Assembly (NCBI RefSeq): GCF_900099995.1
Contig: NZ_FNCZ01000001.1
Span: 310,001 to 374,000, forward strand
From: Winogradskyella thalassocola
Lineage (GTDB): Bacteria > Bacteroidota > Bacteroidia > Flavobacteriales > Flavobacteriaceae
Length of the DNA: 64,000 bases
Direction of reading: 5' to 3'
The notes below the pieces were generated by a model, which was not told where the DNA came from, ran no database searches, and saw nothing but the letters and a program-made list of their open reading frames with translations. Positions within the stretch are counted from its first letter, which is position 1, and every line of letters begins with the position of its first letter. Below, piece by piece: positions 20,919 through 29,168 of the stretch. Both the position numbers and the translations under genes were made by a program.

Positions 20919-22052
20919 TTGTCTTTAAGATCTCAAGTTTTTAAAAGCATTGATACTATTCCACAAACTTATTGGGATAGTGTCAATTGCTGCACAAATA
21001 TTTATTATTCACCCGAATTCTTAAAAGCTTTTGAACTTGCAAATACAGACATAGAATTTAATTATATTTTCATCATTAAAGACCATGAAGCTGTTGCTTT
21101 TGCCAATGCTCAAATCGTAACCATCGGTGTTGAAACCATTACAAAAAACATTAAAATGTCTGACAAAATAAGACATTGGGTTAATAACATGTTCTGCAAC
21201 AATCATATTCGTGTGTTGTTCTGTGGAAATGTATTTTTAAGTGGAGAATATGGTACCTTTCTGAAAGATGGTGAAGATAAAGTCGACACGTTTAAAGCCA
21301 TTGCAGAAGGTGTAAAACAATTATCAAAATCTACAAAAAAACTAAATGCCATTTTCGTTAAAGATTTTAAAAACGAATCGCTTCCTATTACCAATCATTT
21401 AGAATCTTACGATTACGCAGCCATGCAAGTTGAGCCTAATATGATTATTACGCTTAAACCAGAATGGCATTCTTTTGAAGATTATACAACCGCTTTAAAA
21501 TCTAAATACCGTGTAAAAGCGAATAGAGCAGATGCGAAAAGTACCGCTTTAAATGCTAAATTATTTTCTGAAGACGATATAGAAATTCACAAAGATGCAC
21601 TTCAAGAATTATATCAAAATACGATTGATAATGCCGATTTTAATGCCCAGATTTTAAATCTCGACACTTACATTCATCTTAAAAAAACCTTTAAAGATCA
21701 ATTTATAGTGAAAGGTTATTTTCTCGAAGAAAAATTAGTTGGCTTTTTGTCTGCCATGCAAAACGACTCACATCTCGATGCGCATTTTATTGGTATCGAT
21801 TATTCTCAAAATAAAGATTTTGCTATCTATCCAAGAATACTAAATGATTACATAAGACTCGGAATTGAAACACAATCAACACAGATTAACTTAGGCAGAA
21901 CTGCTTCTGAAATAAAAAGCACATTGGGTGCAGAACCAGAAGCACTAACTTGTTATTGTAAGCACAAACGGTATTTACCAAATCAGATTTTAAAACCATT
22001 TATAAAAAATGTGCAGATTAAATCTTTTAAGCAGCACTCGGTTTTTAAGTAA
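20919..22052 (+). CDS. FemAB-like GNAT-fold acyltransferase
   Basis: There is no ATG at the expected N terminus. TTG at 20919, two bases after the EamA stop, gives 377 residues; another TTG at 20886 would overlap that gene. The protein resembles the peptidogalycan/FemAB-like family (Pfam FemAB_like type). Its N half contains 'DSVNCCTNIYYSPEFLKAFE'. The C half has a GNAT-like acceptor region with 'KSKYRVKANRAD' (about 198-210) and 'LVGFLSAMQNDSHLDAHF' and ends with the characteristic 'INLGRTASEIKSTLGAEPE' block. FemAB enzymes add amino acids to peptidoglycan, but this branch has no known substrate. It is co-directional with the ArsC-like and EamA genes and probably cotranscribed. Confidence 0.8.
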   Translation: MSLRSQVFKSIDTIPQTYWDSVNCCTNIYYSPEFLKAFELANTDIEFNYIFIIKDHEAVAFANAQIVTIGVETITKNIKMSDKIRHWVNNMFCNNHIRVLFCGNVFLSGEYGTFLKDGEDKVDTFKAIAEGVKQLSKSTKKLNAIFVKDFKNESLPITNHLESYDYAAMQVEPNMIITLKPEWHSFEDYTTALKSKYRVKANRADAKSTALNAKLFSEDDIEIHKDALQELYQNTIDNADFNAQILNLDTYIHLKKTFKDQFIVKGYFLEEKLVGFLSAMQNDSHLDAHFIGIDYSQNKDFAIYPRILNDYIRLGIETQSTQINLGRTASEIKSTLGAEPEALTCYCKHKRYLPNQILKPFIKNVQIKSFKQHSVFK

Positions 22053-22054
22053 AA

Positions 22055-22534
22055 TTATAGCTTCATTGGCTTTGGTCGTACTCCATGCTTACGCGTATCT
22101 TCTTTTGTCAAAACCTTAAAACTTTCAGACTTCGGGAATTTATGAGCCAATTCTAATAATGGTTCTGGTAAACTCGTTAATTTTCTTGCTTTAAGATCTA
22201 TCCAACCACCCTGCATTTCGCAATACGCTAAATTTTCACCTTTATGATTGTAAAAATTATGTTCAAACATAAACAACATGCCATCTTCACTTAAGCCAGA
22301 CACTTCAATAGTTACCGTAATTGGGGTTCCTAGAAATGATTCCTTAAAGTAATACATATGCTCATAAAACACAACAGGACCAACATTGTATTTCATTATT
22401 TCTGGCATTGTAAACCCTTGCTCAGTAAAGAAAGCCATACGTGCATGACTCATAAAATTGGTGTAAGCAGAATTAGCTAAATGACCATTAGCATCAACAT
22501 CACTCCAGCGAATTTCAAATTGTTTTTTGTACAT
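22055..22534 (-). CDS. Acyl-CoA thioesterase of the hot-dog (4HBT/FadM-YbgC) type
   Basis: 159 residues with the hot-dog signature 'FEIRWSDVDANGHLANSAYTNFM' split over residues 6-28: Asp 14 at the catalytic position, then the G-H-x-N pattern. 'YYFKESFLGTPITVTIEV' and 'EMQGGWIDLKARK' complete the fold. The family hydrolyses acyl-CoA or aromatic acyl-CoA thioesters in the cytoplasm. It converges with the FemAB-like gene, leaving only 2 bases between stop codons. No pathway can be assigned. Confidence 0.9.
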   Translation of the reverse strand: MYKKQFEIRWSDVDANGHLANSAYTNFMSHARMAFFTEQGFTMPEIMKYNVGPVVFYEHMYYFKESFLGTPITVTIEVSGLSEDGMLFMFEHNFYNHKGENLAYCEMQGGWIDLKARKLTSLPEPLLELAHKFPKSESFKVLTKEDTRKHGVRPKPMKL

Positions 22535-22657
22535 AAGTTTACTTTCAATTTAGGTTTACAAAGTTATAAAAGTCTAATGAGAGAATTGGGCGCTTTCTAA
22601 ACTATTTAAAAACCATTGATTTTTGTACCTTTACGCAACTTTAAATGCAAAGTTTTA

Positions 22658-23515
22658 ATGATACAATCCATGACAGGTTATGGGAAATCTGTACTTCAGC
22701 TCCCAACTAAAAAAATATCTATAGAGTTAAAATCTCTAAATAGCAAAAGTTTAGACCTCAACGCTCGTATGCCTTCTATGTATAGAGCAAAAGAGTTAGA
22801 TATAAGAAAGCTTATTGCTAAAAACTTAGTTAGAGGAAAGGTAGATTTCTCACTATTTGTAGAAATTACAGGAGAGGACACCAGTTCTAAAATCAACCAA
22901 ACAGTCGTAAAAGAATACATTAAACAGCTTAAAGAAGTTGTCGATGGTGATGCTACTGAGTTGTTAAAAATGGCGATTCGTATGCCAGATGCCATAACTA
23001 CTGAACGCGATGATATCGATGAAGAAGAATGGTCTTTAATCAGTAAAGAAATTGACAAAGCTATTTCTAACATTATTATCTACCGAGAAGATGAAGGAGC
23101 GACATTAAAGCAAGATTTTGAAGATAGAATCAGCACTCTAAGGCGTTTATTAAACGAAGTCATTACAATGGATCCTGAACGTATTGATGGTGTAAGAGCG
23201 CGTTTGGAAAAAGGTATTGCTGACATTAAAGAAAAAGTAGATGAAAACCGTTTTGAACAAGAATTGGTTTATTACATCGAGAAATTTGATATTACTGAAG
23301 AAAAAGTACGATTAGAAAATCACTTAGATTATTTTACACAAGCCTTAAATTCTGAAGATTCTAACGGTAAGAAATTAGGTTTTATTTCTCAAGAAATCGG
23401 AAGAGAAATCAATACTATCGGTTCAAAATCTAATTATGCTCCAATGCAAAAATTAGTTGTTCAGATGAAAGATGAGCTCGAAAAAATTAAGGAACAATTA
23501 TTAAACGTACTCTAA
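22658..23515 (+). CDS. yicC: YicC/YloC-family endoribonuclease
   Basis: From the ATG at 22658 the protein is 285 residues and opens with the diagnostic 'MIQSMTGYGKS'. The upstream in-frame start would add 14 residues that no homolog needs. The C-terminal DUF1732 part ends 'GFISQEIGREINTIGSK', which is highly conserved, followed by a helix finishing in 'KEQLLNVL'. The family is an RNA endonuclease that helps decay of some small RNAs. It is followed by gmk (52 bases) and nadD, the usual order in many bacteria. Confidence 0.93.
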   Translation: MIQSMTGYGKSVLQLPTKKISIELKSLNSKSLDLNARMPSMYRAKELDIRKLIAKNLVRGKVDFSLFVEITGEDTSSKINQTVVKEYIKQLKEVVDGDATELLKMAIRMPDAITTERDDIDEEEWSLISKEIDKAISNIIIYREDEGATLKQDFEDRISTLRRLLNEVITMDPERIDGVRARLEKGIADIKEKVDENRFEQELVYYIEKFDITEEKVRLENHLDYFTQALNSEDSNGKKLGFISQEIGREINTIGSKSNYAPMQKLVVQMKDELEKIKEQLLNVL

Positions 23516-23567
23516 ATTAGTTGACCATCACAGTCGCGGTATATAGTAAAAAGTAAAACAATTTATT

Positions 23568-24158
23568 TTGTCAGAAATTAAAAACGAAGTACAAGGCAAA
23601 CTCATAGTATTCTCAGCACCCTCTGGTTCTGGAAAAACAACAATAGTTCGCCATTTATTAAAACAACAAGAACTCAATTTAGAATTTTCAATTTCGGCGA
23701 CATCACGCGAAAAACGCGGTAATGAAGTTAATGGAAGAGATTACTATTACCTATCACTTAAAGAATTTAAAAACCGAATTAAAAACGATGAGTTTTTAGA
23801 ATGGGAAGAGGTCTATAGAGATAATTTTTATGGGACGTTAAAAACCGAAATTGAGCGTATTTGGGCAAAAGGCAAGCATGTAATTTTCGATATTGATGTA
23901 TCAGGTGGCTTACGTATTAAAAGAAAATTTCCAGAGCAAACTATCGCCATTTTTGTAAAACCACCAGATTTGAATGAGTTGGTAAGACGACTAAAAGAGC
24001 GCGGTGAAGAAAGTCCAGAAAAAATAAGCATGCGTGTGGCAAAAGCACCAGCAGAATTGGCTACAGCTCCTCTTTTTGATGAAATTGTGGTAAACGCTAA
24101 TTTGGACGAAGCTTTAGAGAATGCCTATAAATTGGTTTCAGATTTTATAAAAGAATAG
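23568..24158 (+). CDS. gmk: Guanylate kinase
   Basis: 196 residues that convert GMP plus ATP to GDP. The P-loop 'SAPSGSGKTTI' is at 16-26, the GMP-binding region has 'ATSREKRGNEVNGRDYYYLS' and 'EWEEVYRDNFYGT', and the lid contains 'RLKERGEESPEKISMR'. The start is TTG at 23568: no ATG occurs before the P-loop, and the preceding codons are needed to reach the normal N terminus. It lies between yicC and nadD in a likely operon. Confidence 0.95.
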   Translation: MSEIKNEVQGKLIVFSAPSGSGKTTIVRHLLKQQELNLEFSISATSREKRGNEVNGRDYYYLSLKEFKNRIKNDEFLEWEEVYRDNFYGTLKTEIERIWAKGKHVIFDIDVSGGLRIKRKFPEQTIAIFVKPPDLNELVRRLKERGEESPEKISMRVAKAPAELATAPLFDEIVVNANLDEALENAYKLVSDFIKE

Positions 24159-24182
24159 ATACTGAAATAAATTCAGCATAAA

Positions 24183-24761
24183 ATGAAAATAGGATTATAT
24201 TTTGGGACCTTTAACCCCATTCATGTTGGTCATTTAACTATCGCCAATCATTTGGTAGAACATAGCGATTTGGACCAGGTTTGGTTTGTAGTCACGCCAT
24301 TAAGTCCTTTTAAAAAGAAAAGCAGTTTATTAGATAATTACCACCGTTTAGAAATGGTTCATTTGGCGACAAAAGACTATGATAAACTGAGACCAAGCGA
24401 TATTGAATTTGGATTAAAAGAACCCAATTATACCATTGACACCTTAACTTATCTTTTTGAGAAACATCCCAACTATGAATTTTCCTTAATTATGGGAGAA
24501 GACAATCTTAAAAGTTTTCATAAGTGGAAAAATTATGAACTTATCCTCGAAAATCATAGTATTTACGTCTATCCAAGAATATCTGAAGGCAAAATAGACA
24601 CTCAATTTAACGATCATTCTAAAATTATAAAAGTGGATGCACCCATTATGGAGCTCTCTTCTACCTTTATTAGAAATGAAATTAAAGACGGAAAAAATGT
24701 CCGTCCGATGTTGCCAGAACATGTGTGGCAATTTATTGATGAGATGAATTTTTATAGGTAA
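24183..24761 (+). CDS. nadD: Nicotinate-nucleotide adenylyltransferase
   Basis: The 192-residue protein is the NAD-biosynthesis enzyme that joins nicotinate mononucleotide to AMP from ATP. The nucleotidyltransferase signature 'GLYFGTFNPIHVGHL' (4-18) holds the two catalytic histidines of the H-x-G-H motif. 'MGEDNLKSFHKWKNYELIL' and 'ELSSTFIRNEIKDGK' (the second nucleotide-binding motif, with S-S-T-x-I-R) follow. Full length for the family. It starts 24 bases after gmk. The gene is followed within 6 bases by a REP-like repeat instead of a normal terminator. Confidence 0.95.
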   Translation: MKIGLYFGTFNPIHVGHLTIANHLVEHSDLDQVWFVVTPLSPFKKKSSLLDNYHRLEMVHLATKDYDKLRPSDIEFGLKEPNYTIDTLTYLFEKHPNYEFSLIMGEDNLKSFHKWKNYELILENHSIYVYPRISEGKIDTQFNDHSKIIKVDAPIMELSSTFIRNEIKDGKNVRPMLPEHVWQFIDEMNFYR

Positions 24762-24766
24762 CTAAT

Positions 24767-25159
24767 GTCATTCTGAACGCAGTGAAGAATCTTTTCCAAA
24801 TAAATTCTAAATACTGTCATTAAGAAATTTCCAATTGCAATTAAATTCAGAAATCATTATATCCTTTTTAAATCGTTTCCACCCTTTTATTTGTTTTTCT
24901 CTTTGTATAGCAGTTTCAACAGAGTTATAGTGTTCATAATAAACCAAATAAAAACACTTGTATTTTGAAGTAAATGCCTTCGAATTTATGCCAGCATTCT
25001 CTCTATGAAACCTCACTCGATTATTCAAATCATTAGTTACACCAGTATATAATACTGTTTTATTCTTATTTGTTAAAATATAGACGTAGTAATTATGTGT
25101 TCCAAGTGTTTTATGCATTACTCTTTGTTTTAGAGATTCTTCACTTCGTTCAGAATGAC
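24767..25159. mobile_element. GIY-YIG gene bracketed by 26-bp inverted REP-like repeats (candidate mobile unit)
   Basis: A 26-bp sequence at 24767-24792 recurs in inverted orientation at 25134-25159 with one mismatch. Between them lies only the GIY-YIG gene and its flanks. The repeat contains an imperfect hairpin (ATTCT and AGAAT arms). Read through, it gives the 'CHSERSEES' peptide often seen in misannotated Bacteroidota proteins, which indicates a multi-copy interspersed repeat. The layout, a nuclease gene between terminal repeats, is like REP-associated transposases, but with GIY-YIG in place of RAYT. No target duplication is evident. Confidence 0.55.
24807..25118 (-). CDS. Small GIY-YIG nuclease-family protein
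   Basis: I start it at ATG 25118, giving 103 residues. A longer frame to 25190 would translate the flanking repeat and overlap yraN by 26 bases. The domain begins 'HNYYVYILTNKNKTVLYTGVTNDL': here the G-I-Y pair is 'YVY' and the Y-I-G pair is 'YTG'. The conserved Arg ('NNRVRFHRE') and Glu/Asn follow, then 'YYEHYNSVETAIQREKQIKGW', typical of the UPF0213/YhbQ-like branch. The family cuts DNA in many contexts. Its setting between two inverted repeats suggests a role in their spread. Confidence 0.88.
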   Translation of the reverse strand: MHKTLGTHNYYVYILTNKNKTVLYTGVTNDLNNRVRFHRENAGINSKAFTSKYKCFYLVYYEHYNSVETAIQREKQIKGWKRFKKDIMISEFNCNWKFLNDSI

Positions 25160-25164
25160 AAAAA

Positions 25165-25524
25165 TTAAAAATGATAAAAAGCATTCTCATAATGGGTGAG
25201 TTGCTCTGTCGTTTTATTCTTTAAAACAGCAATAATATCAAAACGGGTTTCTAAATCGATATCATTTTCAATTATAAAAGCATCCATGGCTTTCACGAGT
25301 AATTTAATTTTACTTGGTGTTACAAATTCTTGGGGATCACCGAAAAAATCAGAATTTCGGGTTTTTACCTCAACACAAATCATTGCATTATTATGTTTAG
25401 CTATAATATCTATTTCAGCTTTTTGAAACACATAATTACGAACGATGATTTCATAACCTTTTTTTATAAGTAATTCTGCTGCGAGTTGCTCTCCTAATTT
25501 ACCAAGTTCGTTGTGTTGTGCCAT
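25165..25524 (-). CDS. YraN-family (UPF0102) endonuclease-like protein
   Basis: 119 residues with the restriction-endonuclease-like core of YraN: 'GKLGEQLAAELLIKKGYEI' (8-26), 'KAEIDIIAKHNNAMICVEVKTRNS' with the D-x(n)-E-x-K catalytic pattern (Asp about 39, Glu 52, Lys 54), and 'FDIIAVL' near the end. The family is widespread and poorly characterised. It is often near DNA-repair or tRNA-modification genes. Full length for the family. Confidence 0.92.
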   Translation of the reverse strand: MAQHNELGKLGEQLAAELLIKKGYEIIVRNYVFQKAEIDIIAKHNNAMICVEVKTRNSDFFGDPQEFVTPSKIKLLVKAMDAFIIENDIDLETRFDIIAVLKNKTTEQLTHYENAFYHF

Positions 25525-25639
25525 TTTTTAATCTATTGTTAATCAAGCTAATGATACTTTAGAGATAGCATCAATATACAAAATTGCTTCGACAGAAAAG
25601 AAACAGTTATATTTTTAAGGACTATACCTTTAGCATAAT

Positions 25640-26506
25640 CTAGGAATTAATCTCCAACTTATAACCAACACCATGAACATTCGTTAGTTTTATCGTTTTA
25701 TCGTCTTTAAGTTTTTTTCTCAACTTAGAAATATAGGTATCTAAACTTCGACCAACAAAAACGCCATTATCTTCCCATACTCTTTTGGTAAGTTCTTCAC
25801 GTTTTATAATCTGATTGGGGTTAGCTACAAAGATTTCTAATAATTCGACTTCCTTTTTTGAAAGGCTAATTTCCACAGCTTCTTTTATCAATTTATTTTG
25901 AGCCGCATAAAAGTGAAAACTGCCTATTTTAGAATAATTTTCATCCGTCACTTCGATTGTTTCTATTTTCGTTCTTTTATAGATAACAAAAGCCAATACC
26001 ATAATCAACCCAAAAAAGACAATCAAAATAATGGTTTGTCGACCAAATATAGAAGCTACTCTCCTATTAAATTTCACCTCAATAGTATAACAACTTTCGG
26101 GTAAAATTCTACCAGCACAAGGAATAATCGTACTTTCTTTATCTTCGCTCATTTGGTAACTATAAGCAACTTCGTTATCTATACATTGAATAACCTCTAC
26201 GCGGTAATGCTGCGGTAATAACGATTTCTGAAACGTATTCTGAATAATAAACACCAAATTACTTGGTTCAAACGTTAACGGTTGCTGAAACGATAATCTA
26301 TATTCAGATTCTTTTAACGCAATAACAGGAAGCACCAAAGATGTTGAATCTTGGTTAGACAACAATAATTGATTCCCAACCTCTCGTAACGAAATTTTAA
26401 CCCGTTCTGAAAATGCATCATTTTCGATACTTGAACATGAAAACACTAAAATAAAGAGTAAAACTAGACTACAACTTCCAAATGAATAAATACGTATGCT
26501 TCTCAT
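25640..26506 (-). CDS. Membrane-anchored winged-helix transcription regulator with an exported sensor domain
   Basis: The ATG at 26506 gives 288 residues; upstream in-frame starts add a polar tail before the signal. The N terminus is a lipoprotein-type signal ('LFILVFSCSS'). An extracytoplasmic domain of ~140 residues with three Cys follows. One transmembrane helix lies at about 168-188 ('TIILIVFFGLIMVLAFVIY'), and a C-terminal OmpR/PhoB-type winged helix at about 205-288 ('LSKKEVELLEIF', 'REELTKRVWED', 'RSLDTYISKLRKKL', 'NVHGVGYKL'). ToxR/CadC regulators have the opposite order, with the DNA-binding domain first. It is divergent from the YceI gene at 26638 and probably controls it. Confidence 0.85.
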   Translation of the reverse strand: MRSIRIYSFGSCSLVLLFILVFSCSSIENDAFSERVKISLREVGNQLLLSNQDSTSLVLPVIALKESEYRLSFQQPLTFEPSNLVFIIQNTFQKSLLPQHYRVEVIQCIDNEVAYSYQMSEDKESTIIPCAGRILPESCYTIEVKFNRRVASIFGRQTIILIVFFGLIMVLAFVIYKRTKIETIEVTDENYSKIGSFHFYAAQNKLIKEAVEISLSKKEVELLEIFVANPNQIIKREELTKRVWEDNGVFVGRSLDTYISKLRKKLKDDKTIKLTNVHGVGYKLEINS

Positions 26507-26637
26507 AATTACTGTAAAGAACATACAATTTGATGACATTTTACAACCGTTGACACTTCTTTTACATTTTTTTGACACTCTTGATTTTATCTCAACCTAG
26601 TTTTATCGAAAGAAAAAATAATTTTAAAATCAAACTC

Positions 26638-27234
26638 ATGAAAAAACAAATTCTATTCGTTCTATTTACAATTTACACAGTATGCTCTAATGCCCAAATG
26701 GCAATAAATCATACAGACGAAACACTAAAAATTGACACCTCTAAAAGCGAGATTAAGTGGACTGGTGAATACGCTTTCTATTTTGGAGGTCATGATGGTA
26801 CCATTTCATTTAAAAAAGGGTATTTTATTAAAAATAAGAATGTCATAATTGGAGGTGAATTTATTATAGATATGCATTCTATACTAAATACAGACATAAA
26901 AGAAGAAGAGGCTAACGAAGATTTAGTGAACCATTTAAAAAATGAAGATTTTTTTGATGTTAAAAAATTTCCTACTGCTAAACTAATTTTCACTAGTGTA
27001 TCCTATCACAACACCACTACAATGAAAATATATGCAAACCTCACCATAAAAGATGTGACATTGCCTATTAATTTCCGAGCAGAAGTTGATTATGAGCTAA
27101 AGCAAATGACGACAAAGTTTAAAATAGATCGCACACTTTGGAATATAAAATACAATTCTAAAGAAATTGAAGGCAATCTAAAAGATGGTCTTATTTCTGA
27201 CGCTATAGGATTTGAAGTTACATTGGCTCTATAA
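26638..27234 (+). CDS. YceI-family exported lipid-binding protein
   Basis: ATG 26638 gives 198 residues with a clean signal peptide ('MKKQILFVLFTIYTVCSNAQ'). An in-frame start 66 bases upstream lies across the regulator's promoter. The mature part has the YceI lipocalin-like barrel: 'DTSKSEIKWTGEYAF' at the start, 'GHDGTISFKKGYFI', 'NEDFFDVKKFPTAKLIFTSV' (strongly conserved) and a terminal strand 'DAIGFEVTLAL'. Family proteins bind polyisoprenoids in the periplasm and are often stress-induced. It is transcribed divergently from the membrane winged-helix gene, with 131 bases between them. Confidence 0.9.
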   Translation: MKKQILFVLFTIYTVCSNAQMAINHTDETLKIDTSKSEIKWTGEYAFYFGGHDGTISFKKGYFIKNKNVIIGGEFIIDMHSILNTDIKEEEANEDLVNHLKNEDFFDVKKFPTAKLIFTSVSYHNTTTMKIYANLTIKDVTLPINFRAEVDYELKQMTTKFKIDRTLWNIKYNSKEIEGNLKDGLISDAIGFEVTLAL

Positions 27235-27282
27235 TAAGCCTACTCGTTTAACCTAAAAACCTCTTATAATTATAATTAGTCA

Positions 27283-27290
27283 TACCTTTG
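27283..27290 (+). promoter_or_regulatory. Flavobacterial -7 promoter element (TACCTTTG)
   Basis: Exact match to the Bacteroidota TAnnTTTG box, 21 bases before the zinc-ribbon gene. A clear TTG at -33 is not seen. Confidence 0.55.
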
Positions 27291-27311
27291 CAGTTACTTT
27301 AAAAATGCAAA

Positions 27312-27614
27312 ATGGCTAGCCATATCAAATGTCCAAATTGCGGTATCTATAATACAAATAAGGATTATTGTACCAATTGCAACACACTTTTATCCTACAA
27401 AAAAAGACGTGAATTAGCCTTTGCTAAAGAAGAAAAAGAGCGTCGTGAGCGCCAGCGCATTCAAGACGAAAAGTCACCCTCATTCTATGAGAAGTATAAA
27501 GATCATCGATTTTTAGTAGTGCGTGTTTTTGTAAAAATCACGCACTCTATTTGGATGGGATTTATGGCTATTGGTATGTTTATCGCTTGGTTAATAACTG
27601 CTATTGCGGCATGA
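27312..27614 (+). CDS. Zinc-ribbon membrane protein
   Basis: 100 residues: an N-terminal zinc ribbon with four cysteines ('IKCPNCGIYNTNKDYCTNC', Cys at about 7, 10, 19 and 22), a highly charged Arg/Lys/Glu helix (about 30-55), and one or two C-terminal hydrophobic segments ('SIWMGFMAIGMFIAWLITAIAA'). Probably an inner-membrane protein with a cytoplasmic metal site. Its stop overlaps the next start (ATGA), so the pair is coupled. Function unknown. Confidence 0.8.
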   Translation: MASHIKCPNCGIYNTNKDYCTNCNTLLSYKKRRELAFAKEEKERRERQRIQDEKSPSFYEKYKDHRFLVVRVFVKITHSIWMGFMAIGMFIAWLITAIAA

Positions 27615-27964
27615 GAATTTTAAAACATCCAATATTTCTAGTTACTGTTGTAATAGCGATTACATTGTATAGTGCTAATCGTTTTGAAGTACCACTTCCT
27701 AATTGGATGTATTTTTATGTCAACGATTTTTTGTGCATGCCTATTGTTCTAAGTACGTGTTTAGCAACTCTAAGAATCATCAAGAAAACTGAAGCGCTTT
27801 ACGTACCAATAGGTATCGTTTTAGCCTTAACTATGTATTTTTTAATCTATTTTGAATGGTTAATGCCTCAAATAAACACACGTTATACTAGTGATATAAT
27901 TGACGTTGGACTATATGTTTTAGGAGGCCTTTTATTTTTTAGATTTCAAAAACAATTATTCTGA
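27611..27964 (+). CDS. Small four-helix integral membrane protein
   Basis: The ATG at 27611 overlaps the zinc-ribbon stop by 4 bases and gives 117 residues. It has about four hydrophobic helices, with 'PNWMYFYVNDFLCMPIVLSTCL' between the first two. Similar flavobacterial proteins carry an automatic 'magnesium citrate transporter' name that I cannot support from this sequence. The 3' end overlaps the convergent LD-carboxypeptidase gene by 9 bases. Confidence 0.8.
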   Translation: MRILKHPIFLVTVVIAITLYSANRFEVPLPNWMYFYVNDFLCMPIVLSTCLATLRIIKKTEALYVPIGIVLALTMYFLIYFEWLMPQINTRYTSDIIDVGLYVLGGLLFFRFQKQLF

Positions 27965-28981
27965 AAATTTCAACGTCGATTGCGCTTTACCGACTTTCAA
28001 GTCTAGAGTTCTCCCTAAAACCAAAGCACGATTATCTTTTTCGTGTCCCGCAGGCATATTAAACGTAATTGGAAAATCGTAGTCTTCTAAAGCATCTAAA
28101 ATTAATTGCTCAACCGAAGTTCCCCAAAGCGTCGTATTCTTTCGCATTCTAGACATATCACCAACAACAAGTCCATTTAAATTATCAAAATAACCAGCAC
28201 GCTTCATACTCTGTAGCATACGATCTATATGGTATTTGTATTCACCAATTTCTTCAATAAAAAGAATTTTTCCAGAGGTATCTATACTCTCTTTAGATCC
28301 TAACATGGTATGTAGCATCGTTAGATTCCCACCAACCAATACCCCTGAAGTTTCGCCTACTTTATTATAATCAGATCCTTTTAAAGTATAATCCGTCGCA
28401 TGGCCAAATAAAGCAGCTTTAAACGTATCTACAGATGCGGCAATTTCAGTTAAATCAGTGGTTAAACTCACACACATTATAGCATGTAAGGACTGAAACC
28501 CTTCATTATGTACCTGGTTGTGTAATGCTGTAATATCGCTATAACCAATAACCCATTTCGGATTTTTCTTAAATTCCGTATAGTCTAACTTATCTAAAAT
28601 CCTTACCGTTCCGTAACCACCTCTCGCACACCAAATCGCACTCACAGTAGGATTATCCATAGCGTTCTGTATATCTAAACAGCGCTCATAATCATCTCCT
28701 GCAAAATGATTAGATTGACTAAACACATGGTCACCAACAATAGCATACAAGCCCCAACTTTTTAAAAGCGCAACGGCTTGTTGCACTTCTCCTTCACGAC
28801 TTTTTAAAATTCCAGACGGAGCGACAATGGCAACGGTATCTCCTGCTTTTAAATATGGTGGCTGTATTAATTCTGAAGTCATATCCATAGATTTATTGAT
28901 TTCTATTTGCGCTCTAACATCGGTGTTCACAACCATAATAAAAATTAAAATGAGATATGAAACGTACTTTTTCAAAATCAT
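27956..28981 (-). CDS. LD-carboxypeptidase, peptidase family S66, exported
   Basis: 341 residues with a signal peptide (about 1-24, ending 'VRAQ'). The S66 motifs are all present: 'GDTVAIVAPSG', the catalytic Ser in 'VIGYSDITALH' (near 148), the Glu in 'ILFIEEIGEYKYHIDRML', and the His in 'FNMPAGHEKDNRALVLG' (near 308). The family removes the terminal D-Ala from murein tetrapeptides. Cytoplasmic LdcA recycles murein, whereas the signal peptide here points to periplasmic action on the wall. Its end overlaps the convergent small membrane protein gene. Confidence 0.93.
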   Translation of the reverse strand: MILKKYVSYLILIFIMVVNTDVRAQIEINKSMDMTSELIQPPYLKAGDTVAIVAPSGILKSREGEVQQAVALLKSWGLYAIVGDHVFSQSNHFAGDDYERCLDIQNAMDNPTVSAIWCARGGYGTVRILDKLDYTEFKKNPKWVIGYSDITALHNQVHNEGFQSLHAIMCVSLTTDLTEIAASVDTFKAALFGHATDYTLKGSDYNKVGETSGVLVGGNLTMLHTMLGSKESIDTSGKILFIEEIGEYKYHIDRMLQSMKRAGYFDNLNGLVVGDMSRMRKNTTLWGTSVEQLILDALEDYDFPITFNMPAGHEKDNRALVLGRTLDLKVGKAQSTLKFSE

Positions 28982-29110
28982 AAAATAGTTTTTGTAAATA
29001 TAAAAAGTAAAAATTGAAGCTTATCAATTTATATAACGAATAACACTTTAAAAAAATACGTCGCCCTTTTCAATCTTCAATTTAAATCAATCAGAAATTT
29101 TAGCGCATAA

Positions 29111-29148
29111 AAAAAGAGATAATCCTATACATAAGACCATCTCTTTTT
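29111..29148 (-). terminator. Rho-independent terminator of the lipoprotein gene
   Basis: Perfect 10-bp inverted repeat (29111-29120 and 29139-29148) with A-rich and T-rich outer arms and an 18-nt loop, just past the stop codon at 29169. Confidence 0.75.
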
Positions 29149-29168
29149 TCAAAAATTTAATACAATTA

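Noticed and set aside
25119..25190. Longer N terminus of the GIY-YIG protein
   Set aside because: It would translate the REP-like repeat (CHSERSEES) and overlap yraN. The repeat is not part of the protein family.
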